Notes: a model not told the origin generated them from the sequence alone. DNA of 64,000 nucleotides from Ligilactobacillus ubinensis (GCF_024160875.1 NZ_JAIULA010000005.1:62001-126000), one strand, 5' to 3'; counted from the stretch's first letter, positions 9,122 through 18,750 are shown. Program-made: numbers and translations.

Positions 9122-9907
9122 TTAATAATTATTAATAATCTTGAAAATTTCTGATTGAGCATTGTCCGTAGCTACTAATACATCAGTAGATGATAACACA
9201 TTAACCGGCTCTCCGTCAATCGTTTTCACTATCAAACCTAAAGTTTCTGCTAAAATTTTACCTGGCAAATAATCCCAAGGTCGTAAAAATGATAAATATG
9301 CACATAATTTGCCACTCATGACATTAATAAATTCAATTCCAGCACTCCCAACAATACGTGCTCCAGAGCTTTTAGAAATAACCTCATTGATGCCTCGATA
9401 ATTCCTTAGAACCATTGGACAACTTGCACCAAATAAGCCATCTTTCAAAGATAGATTTGCCGGAGAGTTAAGTTTTTCATTATTACAATAAACAGCTTGA
9501 CACGCGGGGCCACCCCAAAAAAGTTTATCTTTCATAACATCATAGATATAACCTAGTAAAGGTTTTCCATTATAGTAGATAGCGATCATACTAGCAAAAT
9601 TTTCCTGTTCTTTAACAAAATTCATTGTGCCATCAATAGGATCAATAACCCAAAAATATCCTTGATGCTTTAGCATGCCACTATCTTTATGCCCTTCCTC
9701 GCCTAAGATTAGTGAATTTGGAAAAAAAAGTTTTATTTGCTTAACGTAATATTCTTCTATTTCTTTGTCCACATTAGTTACTAGATCATTAGGCCCTGAT
9801 TTAGTTGAAACCTGAACATCCGTCTTAATTTGCGCAAGGATCAACTTTCTAGCGTAGTTCATCCATACCTTGACATGCTGATCTATTTCTTTCCAAGCTG
9901 TCATCAT
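9122..9907 (-). CDS. suhB: Inositol monophosphatase family phosphatase
   Basis: This is a Mg-dependent, Li-sensitive-type sugar/inositol phosphatase of 261 residues. The three metal-site signatures are present: GEEGH at 69-73, DPIDGT at 89-94 and a C-terminal WD at 211-212 (PWDYLPGKILAETLGL). The physiological substrate in lactobacilli is not established; candidates are inositol-1-phosphate, other sugar phosphates or phosphonucleotides. A GGGGGAG ribosome-binding site precedes two adjacent ATG codons (9907 and 9904); the second has better spacing. It follows yktA by 11 bases in a two-gene unit, an arrangement also known in other Bacilli. Confidence 0.92.
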   Translation of the reverse strand: MMTAWKEIDQHVKVWMNYARKLILAQIKTDVQVSTKSGPNDLVTNVDKEIEEYYVKQIKLFFPNSLILGEEGHKDSGMLKHQGYFWVIDPIDGTMNFVKEQENFASMIAIYYNGKPLLGYIYDVMKDKLFWGGPACQAVYCNNEKLNSPANLSLKDGLFGASCPMVLRNYRGINEVISKSSGARIVGSAGIEFINVMSGKLCAYLSFLRPWDYLPGKILAETLGLIVKTIDGEPVNVLSSTDVLVATDNAQSEIFKIINNY

Positions 9908-9918
9908 ACTCCCCCTTA

Positions 9919-10200
9919 CTAAACTTTAAACTTTGTGTCCGGACACATCTCAATTGCTTTCGTAGTTTTATAAATGCTAAAACCTGTTGCTTCTTCAAAT
10001 TGACGATCTAATTGTTTTCTGGTCATAATTGCAGGCACTACCTTACAATAATCTTTATATTGATTAATAAATTCCTGCTTTAAAACACTGCTTGTATTTG
10101 CTTTTTCAACCATTGCATAAAAATTGCTAACCTTTATTATTTCTTCTGTGGTCCACTCAGGTAAAAGTGGATAACTAACATCTGCACGTAATTCAGCCAT
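9919..10200 (-). CDS. UPF0223 family protein (YktA-like)
   Basis: A 93-residue cytosolic protein of unknown function. The order YPLLPEWTTEEIIKVSNFY, then a basic helix and FSIYKT near the C-terminus, matches the UPF0223 family typified by B. subtilis YktA. A good site, GAGGATGAAATC, precedes ATG at 10200. It is the first gene of the yktA-suhB unit and is transcribed divergently from def; an extended -10 (TGTTATACT) lies 51 bases upstream of its start. Confidence 0.88.
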   Translation of the reverse strand: MAELRADVSYPLLPEWTTEEIIKVSNFYAMVEKANTSSVLKQEFINQYKDYCKVVPAIMTRKQLDRQFEEATGFSIYKTTKAIEMCPDTKFKV

Positions 10201-10250
10201 GATTTCATCCTCTTCAAATTAGTTTATTTTCTGATTATTTTATTAACTCA

Positions 10251-10259
10251 AGTATAACA
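10251..10259 (-). promoter_or_regulatory. Putative extended -10 promoter for yktA-suhB
   Basis: TG-T-TATACT on the minus strand (10259-10251), without a good -35. Its position 51 bases before the yktA start fits. Confidence 0.5.
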
Positions 10260-10323
10260 TATGCTACACATGCACTGTTATTTACTTTTAAACTCCATAA
10301 CACTAAAATAATTATGTAAAATG

Positions 10324-10332
10324 TGCTATGAT
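10324..10332 (+). promoter_or_regulatory. Putative extended -10 promoter for def
   Basis: TG-C-TATGAT on the plus strand, 34 bases before the TTG start of def. No clear -35. Confidence 0.55.
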
Positions 10333-10365
10333 ATTTTTAAACAATTAATATGGAGGTAGGTATTC

Positions 10366-10923
10366 TTGATTACAATGAGTAATATCATTCGTGAAGGCAA
10401 TCCCACATTACGAGCCCGAGCTAAAAAACTAACATTTCCTTTGTCCAATGAAATTACAGATTTAGCACATGCTATGATGGAATTTCTTGAAAATAGTCAA
10501 AATCCTGAATTGGCTGAAAAATATAAATTACGCGCTGGAGTTGGGTTAGCTGCTCCACAAGTTGATAAATCTATCCGCATGACTGCGGTTCTTGTTCCTG
10601 GTGAAGAAGGTAAACCTGCTATTTTTAAACATGTCCTAGTCAATCCAACAATTTTAAGCGAATCAGTTCAGTTAGTTTCACTTGCAGAAGGTGAAGGTTG
10701 CTTATCTGTCGATCGTGAGGTTTCAGGATATGTTCCTCGCCATGATCGAATTAAATTGCGTTGGTATGATTTAGAAGGTAATGAACATCTTGAACGCTTG
10801 CGTGATTACCCAGCTGTCGTCGTCCAACATGAAATAGATCATTTAAATGGTATTTTATTTTTTGATCATATTAACGAAAAAGATCCTTTTAATGCTCCTG
10901 AGGGTATGTTGTTAATTGAATAG
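10366..10923 (+). CDS. def: Peptide deformylase
   Basis: The enzyme removes the formyl group from the N-terminal methionine of nascent proteins. The 185-residue chain is a type 2 (Gram-positive) deformylase with an insertion between the motifs. Motif 1 is GVGLAAPQ at 58-65, motif 2 EGCLSV at 110-115 (metal ligand Cys112), motif 3 HEIDH at 155-159 (ligands His155 and His159, general base Glu156). The TTG at 10366 is kept as start because GGAGG lies 9 bases upstream and homologues begin MITM. It is a single-gene unit with its own promoter and terminator. Confidence 0.97.
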   Translation: MITMSNIIREGNPTLRARAKKLTFPLSNEITDLAHAMMEFLENSQNPELAEKYKLRAGVGLAAPQVDKSIRMTAVLVPGEEGKPAIFKHVLVNPTILSESVQLVSLAEGEGCLSVDREVSGYVPRHDRIKLRWYDLEGNEHLERLRDYPAVVVQHEIDHLNGILFFDHINEKDPFNAPEGMLLIE

Positions 10924-10943
10924 TGTTACACCCGATTTATTTG

Positions 10944-10972
10944 AGTCTAGGACAAAAGTCCTGGACTTTTTT
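10944..10972 (+). terminator. Intrinsic terminator of def
   Basis: AGTCTAGGAC pairs with GTCCTGGACT over 10 bp (one T-G) around an AAAA loop, followed by six T residues. Confidence 0.9.
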
Positions 10973-10979
10973 AGTAACT

Positions 10980-11453
10980 CTACTCCACTTTACTAATATC
11001 ATGGACATATTGTGCTGTTTGCTTATTAATTACATTAGCAACATCAAAATGTAGCAAATTTCCTCTAATCCAAAAGTCTGTAACCATCATTACAGGATAC
11101 CCCGGCAAACTCTGTGTCTTTTTAACCATTTCATCTTGCAATAATTCATTTGTTAAATTTTTTTTCATTTGAGCTAATTTTTCTACACTAGCATTATTAA
11201 TTTTAAATTCATACGCAAATGCCAAAACTCCTCTTCCCCAAACATCTGAAATTAATTGTGATTCGATATCTGAAGTGGCTAAATATTTTTGTAATCTTAA
11301 CTTTTTTAGCGCCCTATTTACAGCGGCGTCTGTTTCTTTTTTACTCAGTTCCTGGATTAATATCATTGCCCGTCGTTTTCGCAGAATTCTATATATTATT
11401 CCAATTAGAATAAGCAATATTATTATAATTAACAATAGTAAGGCTATTAGCAT
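10980..11453 (-). CDS. Conserved-looking membrane-anchored protein of unknown function
   Basis: I do not recognise this 157-residue protein. Residues 2-22 are an almost pure Leu/Ile/Val membrane segment followed by a positive cluster (RILRKRR), so it is probably anchored by its N-terminus with the remaining 130 residues inside. The soluble part starts with a Lys/Glu-rich helix (QELSKKETDAAVNRALKKLR) and later has aromatic, beta-like stretches (VMMVTDFWIRGNLLHFDVANVI). No enzyme motif is visible. It is convergent with def and divergent from rpoY-rnjA. An AGGAAATGAG ribosome-binding site lies about 12 bases before the ATG. Confidence 0.75.
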   Translation of the reverse strand: MLIALLLLIIIILLILIGIIYRILRKRRAMILIQELSKKETDAAVNRALKKLRLQKYLATSDIESQLISDVWGRGVLAFAYEFKINNASVEKLAQMKKNLTNELLQDEMVKKTQSLPGYPVMMVTDFWIRGNLLHFDVANVINKQTAQYVHDISKVE

Positions 11454-11589
11454 TATAGTATCAACTCATTTCCTAATATAATTGGTTGTTATATTTATTA
11501 TTATAATACTTGAAAGATTTACAAACAAAACATTATATGCGCTGCTTCAACAAATTCATTCCTTGTTCCTATACTTGTACTTTAATTTA

Positions 11590-11598
11590 TGCTAAAAT
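11590..11598 (+). promoter_or_regulatory. Putative extended -10 promoter for rpoY-rnjA
   Basis: TG-C-TAAAAT about 120 bases upstream of rpoY, leaving a fairly long leader. No strong -35. A second, unrecognised promoter closer to the gene is possible. Confidence 0.45.
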
Positions 11599-11717
11599 GA
11601 AATTAAATAATTGTGAAAGCAATCCTATGTTCGGAAGTATTATTTTAAATTACATTCTTCTATTATTTAATTCAAGAAAAATGTAAATCTATTGATATCA
11701 AAGGAGAATTAGAATTA

Positions 11718-11936
11718 ATGATTTTTAAAGTATATTATCAGCCATCAAAAAAAGTAAACCCTCGCCGTGAAAATACAGAGGTTCTTTATTTGGATACTGA
11801 CACTGAGGTTAATGCTAGAGTCTTAGTTGAATCTAACACTGACTATAATGTTGAATTCATTGAAGGCTTGGATCAAGCTACTTTGGAGTATGAGCAAGAA
11901 AGTCCAAACTTCAAAATACGGAGTTTTAATAAATGA
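11718..11936 (+). CDS. rpoY: RNA polymerase epsilon subunit
   Basis: This small RNA polymerase-associated subunit is found in Bacilli. The 72-residue protein begins [20 protein letters not shown] and continues with [11 protein letters not shown], typical of RpoY/YkzG. AAAGGAG precedes the ATG. It overlaps rnjA by four bases (ATGA), the conserved rpoY-rnjA pair, so the two are made together. The link between RNA polymerase and an RNA-degrading enzyme in one operon is standard for this group. Confidence 0.95.
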   Translation: MIFKVYYQPSKKVNPRRENTEVLYLDTDTEVNARVLVESNTDYNVEFIEGLDQATLEYEQESPNFKIRSFNK

Positions 11937-13609
11937 AAAAATTAAGCGTCAAAAATAATGAGACTGCCGTCTTTGCAATCGGCGGTCTAGGGGAGATTGG
12001 AAAAAATACGTATGGTATCCAATTCCAAGACGAAATTATCGTTGTGGATGCTGGAATTAAGTTTCCAGAAGATGATTTACTAGGTATTGATTACGTTATC
12101 CCTGATTACCAATATTTAGTTGCAAATCAACAAAAAATTAAAGCTCTTGTTATTACACACGGTCATGAAGATCATATCGGAGGAATACCTTATCTATTAA
12201 AACAAGTCAATATTCCGATTTATGCCGGTCCACTTGCATTAGCTTTAATAAAAAGTAAGCTTGAAGAACATGGATTACTTAAAACAACTGAATTACACGA
12301 AATAAGTGAAGACTCTATTTTAAAATTCCGCAAAACCAGTGTTTCTTTCTTTAGAACCACTCACTCAATTCCAGATACGTTAGGTGTTGCCATTAAAACA
12401 CCTTCTGGAACTATTGTCTGTACTGGTGATTATAAGTTTGACTTAACGCCAGTCACTAATCAGCCACCTAACTTACAAAAAATGGCTAAACTGGGCTCTG
12501 ATGGTGTTCTTTGCCTACTTTCAGACAGTACTAATGCGGAAATTCCTAATTTCACTAAGTCTGAACGTTGGGTTGGTCGTTCAATTAGACGTATTTTTGA
12601 AAAAGTTGAAGGTCGAATTATATTTGCAACTTTTGCATCAAACATCTCACGTATCCAACAAGCTACTACTGCTGCTGTAAATAAAGGCCGAAAAATTGCC
12701 GTTTTTGGTCGTAGTATGGAAGCTGCATTAGTCAATGGGCGTGAACTTGGTTATCTGACTATTCCAGATGATTCTTTAGTTGATGCACGCGAAATTAATA
12801 GCTTGCCTGCTAATAAAGTAATGATTCTTTGTACCGGCTCTCAAGGTGAACCTATGGCTGCTTTAAGTCGAATAGCTAATGGTACTCACCGTCAAGTAGC
12901 CATTCAACCTGGTGATACCGTTGTCTTTTCAAGTTCCCCTATTCCGGGTAACACTCTAAGCGTCAACAAAGTAATTAATGAATTAGAAGAAGCTGGCGCA
13001 AACGTTATTCACGGTAAGGTTAATAATATTCACGCATCTGGCCATGGTGGACAAGAAGAGCAAAAATTAATGTTGCGCCTTATGAAACCTAAATATTTTA
13101 TGCCAGTCCATGGTGAATATAGAATGTTAAAAATCCATACTGAACTTGCTGAAAAATGCGATGTTCCTAAAGAAAATTCATTCATTTTAGAAAATGGTGA
13201 TGTTCTAGCTTTAACTAAAGATTCAGCTCGTATTGCTGGTCATTTTAATGCAAGTGATGTCTATATTGATGGATCTGGCATTGGTGATATTGGTAATGTT
13301 GTCTTACGCGATCGTCGTATTCTTTCTGAAGAAGGCTTAGTCGTTGTCGTTGCAACAATTGATATGAAAAAACGTGAAATTTTAGCTGGACCAGATCTGT
13401 TATCTCGTGGTTTTATTTATATGCGTGAATCAGGAGAATTGATAAATCAAGGCAGACGCCGCTTATATAAGACTATTAGACGAACTTTAAAAGGTGAAAA
13501 AATATCTGAGGCAATGTTGCGTGATGCTATCATTGCTGATCTTCAAAAATTTTTATTTGAACAAACAGAGCGTCACCCTATGATTTTACCAATGTTGATT
13601 ACACTTTAA
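11933..13609 (+). CDS. rnjA: Ribonuclease J1
   Basis: A metallo-beta-lactamase/beta-CASP ribonuclease with 5'-3' exonuclease and endonuclease activity, central to mRNA turnover and 16S 5' maturation in Firmicutes. The 558-residue protein has the zinc motif HGHEDH at 76-81 and further ligands in TTHSIPD and TGDYKFD. The beta-CASP region includes SDSTNAE, and [13 protein letters not shown] and PVHGEYRML carry the C-terminal metal histidines. It is translationally coupled to rpoY and ends at a terminator 26 bases downstream. An RNase J2 is not in the window. Confidence 0.97.
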   Translation: MKKLSVKNNETAVFAIGGLGEIGKNTYGIQFQDEIIVVDAGIKFPEDDLLGIDYVIPDYQYLVANQQKIKALVITHGHEDHIGGIPYLLKQVNIPIYAGPLALALIKSKLEEHGLLKTTELHEISEDSILKFRKTSVSFFRTTHSIPDTLGVAIKTPSGTIVCTGDYKFDLTPVTNQPPNLQKMAKLGSDGVLCLLSDSTNAEIPNFTKSERWVGRSIRRIFEKVEGRIIFATFASNISRIQQATTAAVNKGRKIAVFGRSMEAALVNGRELGYLTIPDDSLVDAREINSLPANKVMILCTGSQGEPMAALSRIANGTHRQVAIQPGDTVVFSSSPIPGNTLSVNKVINELEEAGANVIHGKVNNIHASGHGGQEEQKLMLRLMKPKYFMPVHGEYRMLKIHTELAEKCDVPKENSFILENGDVLALTKDSARIAGHFNASDVYIDGSGIGDIGNVVLRDRRILSEEGLVVVVATIDMKKREILAGPDLLSRGFIYMRESGELINQGRRRLYKTIRRTLKGEKISEAMLRDAIIADLQKFLFEQTERHPMILPMLITL

Positions 13610-13634
13610 TTTCCATCATTCATCAACACCAAAT

Positions 13635-13665
13635 GAGAGGCTGAGTTATTTCAGTTTCTCTTTTT
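13635..13665 (+). terminator. Intrinsic terminator of rpoY-rnjA
   Basis: GAGAGGCTGA (13635-13644) pairs with TCAGTTTCTC (13651-13660) with two G-U pairs and a 6-base loop, followed by TTTTT. Confidence 0.85.
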
Positions 13666-13709
13666 ATTTTTACAGATATTTAACTTTTTATATTAATCAG
13701 TGTATTTCC

Positions 13710-13739
13710 TTGCTATTTCGGAATACTTTTTACTATAAT
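13710..13739 (+). promoter_or_regulatory. Putative sigma-A promoter for the lipid kinase
   Basis: TTGCTA (13710-13715), an 18-base spacer and TATAAT (13734-13739), 33 bases before the start. Confidence 0.65.
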
Positions 13740-13771
13740 ATCTTAGTAACTTATGAACGGAGGCCGTGAAT

Positions 13772-14722
13772 TTGAAATCTTTTTTTATTGTTGTTAATGA
13801 ACATGCCAATTCTGGTAAAAGCAAGCAAAATTGGCAGCTTGTTAAATCAACTTTAGATAATCGACAAATCAATTACACTTTCAAAATTACAAATCACGAT
13901 GCTAAACAAGTAGCTTATTCTTTCGCAAAAAATTTAACTACAGCATCACTTGATGATTACATAGTCATGGTTGTAGGCGGTGATGGAACCTTAAATGATA
14001 CTATTAATGGATTAAAACATGCTCATCTTTCTAAAGACTTGCCACTATCCTTTATCCCTTCTGGTAATACTAACAGCTTTGCCAAAGGAAGTGGTATTTC
14101 TAATAATCCAGCTGAAGCTCTCAACCAAATTCTTATCGCAAAAGATGCTCAATATCTTGATATTGGATGCTTTGAAGAAATTACACATAATAAAAAAGGC
14201 TATTTTCTCAACGACTTTGGTATAGGTATTGATGCCTATATTGTCAGTTTGAATACTCATATAGCACATCACACTCTTTTTAAAAAAATGCACCTTGGTT
14301 TTTTACCGTACATTTGGAATGTTCTAAAGGCCTATTTCAACCAAGAATCTTTTAATGTTACAGTTCGTGTTGATAATAAGTATGAATTTTATAAACATGC
14401 TTTTCTTGTAAATATCGCAAATCATCCTTATTTTAATAAACATATTACACTCTCACCTGAGGCTGATGTCAATGATCACAAACTTGATTTAATTATAGCT
14501 GATAATATTAATTTTTTTAATTGTATCTTATTTAGTATTTTTCTTTATTTCAAAAAGCAATTAAAATTGCCATCAGTCTATCACTATAAGAAAAAGGAAA
14601 TCCACCTTATCATAAACTCACTTGAATTTGGTCAAATAGATGGCGAAGAACAAGGTAATAAGTACTATGACATTTGCTTTAAAGTTTCAAAATATCCATT
14701 TTGGTTTTCTACTACCGAATAA
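13772..14722 (+). CDS. Diacylglycerol kinase-like lipid kinase
   Basis: A soluble or peripheral kinase of the DAGK catalytic (YegS/DgkB) family, 316 residues. It shows VNEHANSGKS near the N-terminus, GGDGTLNDT at about 69-77 (nucleotide loop) and SGNTNSFAKG at the second substrate loop. It ends with a beta-rich domain holding an IDGE motif. Gram-positive DgkB recycles diacylglycerol from lipoteichoic acid synthesis into phosphatidic acid, but the substrate here is inferred. I chose TTG at 13772, since GGAGG is 8 bases upstream; GTG at 13766 would be only 2 bases away. It is a single-gene unit with its own promoter. Confidence 0.85.
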   Translation: MKSFFIVVNEHANSGKSKQNWQLVKSTLDNRQINYTFKITNHDAKQVAYSFAKNLTTASLDDYIVMVVGGDGTLNDTINGLKHAHLSKDLPLSFIPSGNTNSFAKGSGISNNPAEALNQILIAKDAQYLDIGCFEEITHNKKGYFLNDFGIGIDAYIVSLNTHIAHHTLFKKMHLGFLPYIWNVLKAYFNQESFNVTVRVDNKYEFYKHAFLVNIANHPYFNKHITLSPEADVNDHKLDLIIADNINFFNCILFSIFLYFKKQLKLPSVYHYKKKEIHLIINSLEFGQIDGEEQGNKYYDICFKVSKYPFWFSTTE

Positions 14723-14744
14723 AGTACTCCTAAAATTTGAATAT

Positions 14745-14807
14745 ATAAAAAATAAGTCTAGAAACTTTTTGAGATACACATCCCAGAAAGTTCTAGACTC
14801 ATTTTTC
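14745..14807. terminator. Bidirectional terminator between the lipid kinase and recD2
   Basis: GTCTAGA-A-ACTTT (from 14756) pairs with AAAGT-TCTAGAC (ending 14798) with one bulged A and an 18-base loop. T-tracts follow on both strands (ATTTTTC on plus, TTATTTTTTATA on minus), fitting its place between convergent genes. Confidence 0.85.
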
Positions 14808-14868
14808 ATCTCCAAATATTTGGTGCCAAAACTCATTTAATTATGCTATTATTTTACTATTTTAACTC

Positions 14869-17304
14869 TTAGTGCATAAACATTGCAGGTGTTAATCCTT
14901 GCATCCCAATCATTGGATCAATCTTTTGTGAAGTAACCATTTCAATTGTTAATACATTATTACCTTGCTTAACAACTTCTGTCTCAGTTTCAGAGGTTGT
15001 TTCATCTGCAACAACAGTTTGCTGATTATCTATCTTTTCAAACACTTCTTGTAGTCTTTTTTTCAAACTCGTTTGTCTATTAAGCGATGCTGTCGTCGCA
15101 CTCAGCTTAAATGCAGCTTGCTCACCTACTAAAATTAATTTCTTTTTAGCCCGTGTCACCGCTGTATAGAGCAGGTTCCGCGCTAACATTCTCGAAAACT
15201 GTAAAACTAATGGAATAATAACTGTTGAAAATTCGCTACCTTGTGCCTTATGTATAGATAAACAATATGCAAGCTTTAAGTTTGACCAGTCCTTGCGTTC
15301 AAACGTCACTTCATTTTGATCAAATAAAACAATTAATTGATCTGTCCTCTTTTTTTTAGCATCTGCCTTGTTAATTCCAACTATTTTACCGATATCACCA
15401 TTAAAAATATTTTGCTCCGGTTTATTAACCAAGTGTAATACACGATCACCAATTCTAAATTTCTGCGTTAAGGTTTTAACCTCTTTTTTCCCAGGGACTA
15501 ATGGATTAAATTGATTTTGTAAAAGCTCATTTAAAGCATCTATTCCCGCTGGTCCCCGATACATTGGCGAAAGGACTTGAATATCATCGATTTCTACACC
15601 TTTTGCTATTGCTATTTGAACAACTCGCTGAATAATTTGTTCGACTTGATTGACTTTACAAGGCAAAAAAGAACGGTCGCTTTGTTTTTGTGAAAAATCT
15701 TTTGGTAAAACTCCTTGCTGAATATCATAAGCAAGTGCTGTAATTGTTGAGCCATCTGCCTGCCGATAAATATGCTGTAACTCCTTTTTTGCAAGCACGT
15801 CACTTTCTAATAGATCTGAAAAAACTTGTCCTGCTCCAACCGAAGGCAATTGATTCTTATCACCCACAAAAATAACCTGCATTCTTGCTGGAATTGCTTG
15901 AATTAAAAGCTGCATTAATTCTGTATCTACCATAGATGTTTCATCAATAATTAACAATTGTCCTGCTAATTCTCTAGTCTCTGTTGGTAATTCTTCATCA
16001 TGACCTGCAATTCCTAATAATCGATGAATTGTACTAGCTGGCAAGTCCGTCATCTCAGTCATACGTTTAGCTGCTCTACCTGTTGGTGCAGCTAATAGAA
16101 TAGGAAAATCATCTTGTTGTTTCTCTTTTAAATCAATATCATGCAAAAGAGCAAATGTCTCTACAATCCCACGAATAATTGTTGTTTTGCCAGTTCCCGG
16201 TCCTCCAGTCAATAAAAAAACAGGTGAACATAAAGCTGATTTAATCGCTTCTAACTGGTCTTTTCCATAACTTATATTTAATTTTTTTTCTACGTTTCTA
16301 ATTTTTTTATCAAGCATCTGCTCTTCATTGTCTACCTGAATTTCACTATCCTTAGTTAAACGTAAAAAATCGTGTGCAATGTTTTTTTCTGCATAAAAAT
16401 ATTTTTTTAGATATACGCGATTGTCCTCAGGCATTATCTTTCTAGTACTAGCTAGTTCAATCATCTGATCCGCAATCAAATCCGGGTTAATGGGGACATT
16501 TCGACCATCCTCTAAAAATTGCAAAGCATTGGTAACGGTCTGCTCTAAAGTCGCATATGTATTACCCTCATTATCACATGAAACAAACATTGCTTGAAAA
16601 ATTGCCGCTTGAATTCGTCGTGAATCGTCCGCTGTAAAGCCAAGTTGTTCAGCAATTTGATCCGCTCTAGTAAATCCAATTCCATTTATATCTTGAGCTA
16701 ATCGATATGGATTTTCATGAATAACATCAAGTGCTCGTTCATGATACTTCGTATAGATTTTATTAGATAAATTACCTGAAAAGCCAAAGCTATTCAATCC
16801 GACTATTATCTGTTCCATTCCATTATTTAACCGTAAAGTACTTACAATTACTTCACTTTGTTTAGCGGATATTCCAATTTCTTTCAAACACTCTTCATCA
16901 GCTAGAATTTTACTTATTGCATCTATACCCAATTCTTTTACAATTCTTTCAGCTGTTTTTTTACCAATTCCAGAAAAATCACTTCCTGAAAGATAACTGA
17001 TTAATCCCTCTTTAGTTGTAGCCACTTCGGCTTGATAGGTATCCACATGAAACTGCTCGCCATACGTTGGATGCTTAACAAGATGACCTCTAAAGCGATA
17101 TAATCCGCCTTCTTTAATATCAGCAAAGTTTCCGACTACAGTCAATTGTTTTTTAGACCATTCCAAGTTTGTTTCCTTAATTTTCACTATCATGACTTTA
17201 TAAAAATCATCTTGTGAATCAAAAATAACTTGTGTAACTTGACCAACGATATAACTATTCTCATTATTGGTCCGAGGCTCAAATAAATTTAACTCTGTAG
17301 CCAT
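14869..17304 (-). CDS. recD2: RecD2-family ATP-dependent DNA helicase
   Basis: A 5'-3' superfamily 1B helicase that acts without RecBC in Firmicutes, with roles in repair and replication-fork restart. The 811-residue chain has an N-terminal OB-like domain and helix-hairpin-helix repeats (GSDFSGIGKKTAERIVKELG; NGIGFTRADQIAEQLG). The helicase core follows with Walker A TGGPGTGKTT near residue 365, Walker B IIDETSMVD, and the late motifs YCLSIHKAQGSEF and YTAVTRAKKKL. The C-terminal tail IDPMIGMQGLTPAMF is typical of lactobacillar RecD2. ATG at 17304 has AAGGTAAGG upstream. It follows the TPR gene by 16 bases. Confidence 0.96.
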   Translation of the reverse strand: MATELNLFEPRTNNENSYIVGQVTQVIFDSQDDFYKVMIVKIKETNLEWSKKQLTVVGNFADIKEGGLYRFRGHLVKHPTYGEQFHVDTYQAEVATTKEGLISYLSGSDFSGIGKKTAERIVKELGIDAISKILADEECLKEIGISAKQSEVIVSTLRLNNGMEQIIVGLNSFGFSGNLSNKIYTKYHERALDVIHENPYRLAQDINGIGFTRADQIAEQLGFTADDSRRIQAAIFQAMFVSCDNEGNTYATLEQTVTNALQFLEDGRNVPINPDLIADQMIELASTRKIMPEDNRVYLKKYFYAEKNIAHDFLRLTKDSEIQVDNEEQMLDKKIRNVEKKLNISYGKDQLEAIKSALCSPVFLLTGGPGTGKTTIIRGIVETFALLHDIDLKEKQQDDFPILLAAPTGRAAKRMTEMTDLPASTIHRLLGIAGHDEELPTETRELAGQLLIIDETSMVDTELMQLLIQAIPARMQVIFVGDKNQLPSVGAGQVFSDLLESDVLAKKELQHIYRQADGSTITALAYDIQQGVLPKDFSQKQSDRSFLPCKVNQVEQIIQRVVQIAIAKGVEIDDIQVLSPMYRGPAGIDALNELLQNQFNPLVPGKKEVKTLTQKFRIGDRVLHLVNKPEQNIFNGDIGKIVGINKADAKKKRTDQLIVLFDQNEVTFERKDWSNLKLAYCLSIHKAQGSEFSTVIIPLVLQFSRMLARNLLYTAVTRAKKKLILVGEQAAFKLSATTASLNRQTSLKKRLQEVFEKIDNQQTVVADETTSETETEVVKQGNNVLTIEMVTSQKIDPMIGMQGLTPAMFMH

Positions 17305-17320
17305 AAAGCACCTTACCTTC

Positions 17321-17995
17321 TTATTCCTTTTTTGTCTGTTTTTTTATGACAAATGTTTCAGCGTCAGTCAAACGTGACTGCATCTTCTTATAATACTTTC
17401 CATCAATCTGTTTAACTAGTTTAAAGTATTTATTTGGAATATCTTTATCAATCATAGCAATTATTCCTCGCTGAAACAGTACTGCCACATCTTTAGGTTT
17501 AATTTTTAATGCTTGATCATAGTATTGCTTAGCTTGTTCAAAATTACCCATATTCATAAAACAATCACCTACTAACTTAAGTGCATCATCATTTTTTGAA
17601 TCTTGCTCCTGTTGCGCAGCTGTTAATGCAAAAGCTAAAGCTATTTCATAATTTTCTTGCACGTAGTTTGTTTGAGCTATCATCAAATAGGCATCATTAC
17701 GCAGTTTTTTGCTTTTTACATTTTTAAATTCAGTAATTGCTTCAGAATATAATTCACTCGCATAATAAACATTCCCTAGTCCATAATGCAAAATATCTGT
17801 CTTTTCAGGTGTCTTTGAAAAAGCACTTAATGTTCGTTTGAAAAGTTCCTCAGCTTGCGAGTAGCTCTTCATTTCTGTTAACGCAACCCCTAATTCATAA
17901 TATGCCTGCACATCATCAGGATTCTCATCAATTTTAGCAATAAGTAACTTAATTGCAGTTTGTGCCTTTTCTTTTTGTTCTTCACGCTTTTTCAA
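17321..17995 (-). CDS. Tetratricopeptide repeat protein
   Basis: A 224-residue soluble protein made of about five TPR units. The helical pairs are recognised at DVQAYYELGVALTEMKSYSQAEELF, DILHYGLGNVYYASELYSEAITEF and KLVGDCFMNMGNFEQAKQYYDQALKI (each shown in part: YYELGVALTEM, YGLGNVYYASE, GDCFMNMGNFEQA). A lysine-rich end closes it. Such proteins are scaffolds and no partner can be named; its fixed neighbours in lactobacilli are recD2 and a phosphatase. The start is TTG at 17995, with AGAAGG 6 bases upstream. It has no signal peptide or membrane segment. Confidence 0.85.
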   Translation of the reverse strand: MKKREEQKEKAQTAIKLLIAKIDENPDDVQAYYELGVALTEMKSYSQAEELFKRTLSAFSKTPEKTDILHYGLGNVYYASELYSEAITEFKNVKSKKLRNDAYLMIAQTNYVQENYEIALAFALTAAQQEQDSKNDDALKLVGDCFMNMGNFEQAKQYYDQALKIKPKDVAVLFQRGIIAMIDKDIPNKYFKLVKQIDGKYYKKMQSRLTDAETFVIKKQTKKE

Positions 17996-18012
17996 TTTCT
18001 TACCTTCTCACT

Positions 18013-18666
18013 TTATACCATATCACTATCATTAAGAGCACGTACTAAATAATCGTGTTTATTCCATGCAGAACATTTGAAATTTTGACCATCTAGTGTG
18101 GTTAAAATAGTTGTGCTAGTATTGTTTAATCCACCTACAGCTCGTATTTGCTCCAAAGGTATTCCCATTAAATGCCGTATTTCAGCACATAAAGCCGCTC
18201 CATGACTAACTATCAAAACATTTTCATTTGGATATCGTTTACAAATAGCTTTTATCTTGGGTGTCATTCGCGCAAAAACTTCTTCAAATGATTCCCCAGC
18301 TATTTTACTAGCATCATATTTCTCAGGATGGTTTCTAAATGCATCAACTTCCTTTGGATAAAGTCGCTCACAGTCACTAAACTTTACTCCTTCCATTTTG
18401 CCGAGATTAAACTCTCTAAATGCATCATTTACCTCAAGTGGAATATTCTGATCCAATTTAGCGACAATTGTTTGAGCTGTCACACGGGCCCGCTTAATCG
18501 GGCTACTATATGCTTTAACAAAATTAATGGTTTTTAAAAAATCACATAGTTGTTTAATCTCATCAAAACTTTCATCCAATAAAGGTGAGTCTCCCTTTGC
18601 TCCTTGGTAACGTCGTTCTAAATTCCATTGTGTCTTACCATGTCTGATAAAATATAACTTAGTCAT
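18013..18666 (-). CDS. Histidine phosphatase family protein (phosphoglycerate mutase-like)
   Basis: A 217-residue cytosolic phosphatase or mutase of the cofactor-dependent PGM superfamily. The phosphohistidine motif is FIRHGKTQWN with RHG at 8-10. The second catalytic histidine is in VLIVSHGAALCAE. Members near recD2 in lactobacilli are generic phosphatases rather than the glycolytic mutase, because the glycolytic-type substrate loop is not evident; the true substrate is unknown. GAGGTT lies 8 bases before the ATG. It is the first gene of a phosphatase-TPR-recD2 operon. Confidence 0.87.
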   Translation of the reverse strand: MTKLYFIRHGKTQWNLERRYQGAKGDSPLLDESFDEIKQLCDFLKTINFVKAYSSPIKRARVTAQTIVAKLDQNIPLEVNDAFREFNLGKMEGVKFSDCERLYPKEVDAFRNHPEKYDASKIAGESFEEVFARMTPKIKAICKRYPNENVLIVSHGAALCAEIRHLMGIPLEQIRAVGGLNNTSTTILTTLDGQNFKCSAWNKHDYLVRALNDSDMV

Positions 18667-18750
18667 ATTCTAAAACCTCTTTATTATCTCGAACTGAAAA
18701 ACATCTTCAATTACTTATTCTAATTATCTAGCTAATGTTTATTTTACAAG

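Noticed and set aside
14640-14840. Plus-strand 66-codon frame across the lipid-kinase end
   Set aside because: It overlaps the kinase C-terminus and runs through the bidirectional terminator, so it is not a gene.
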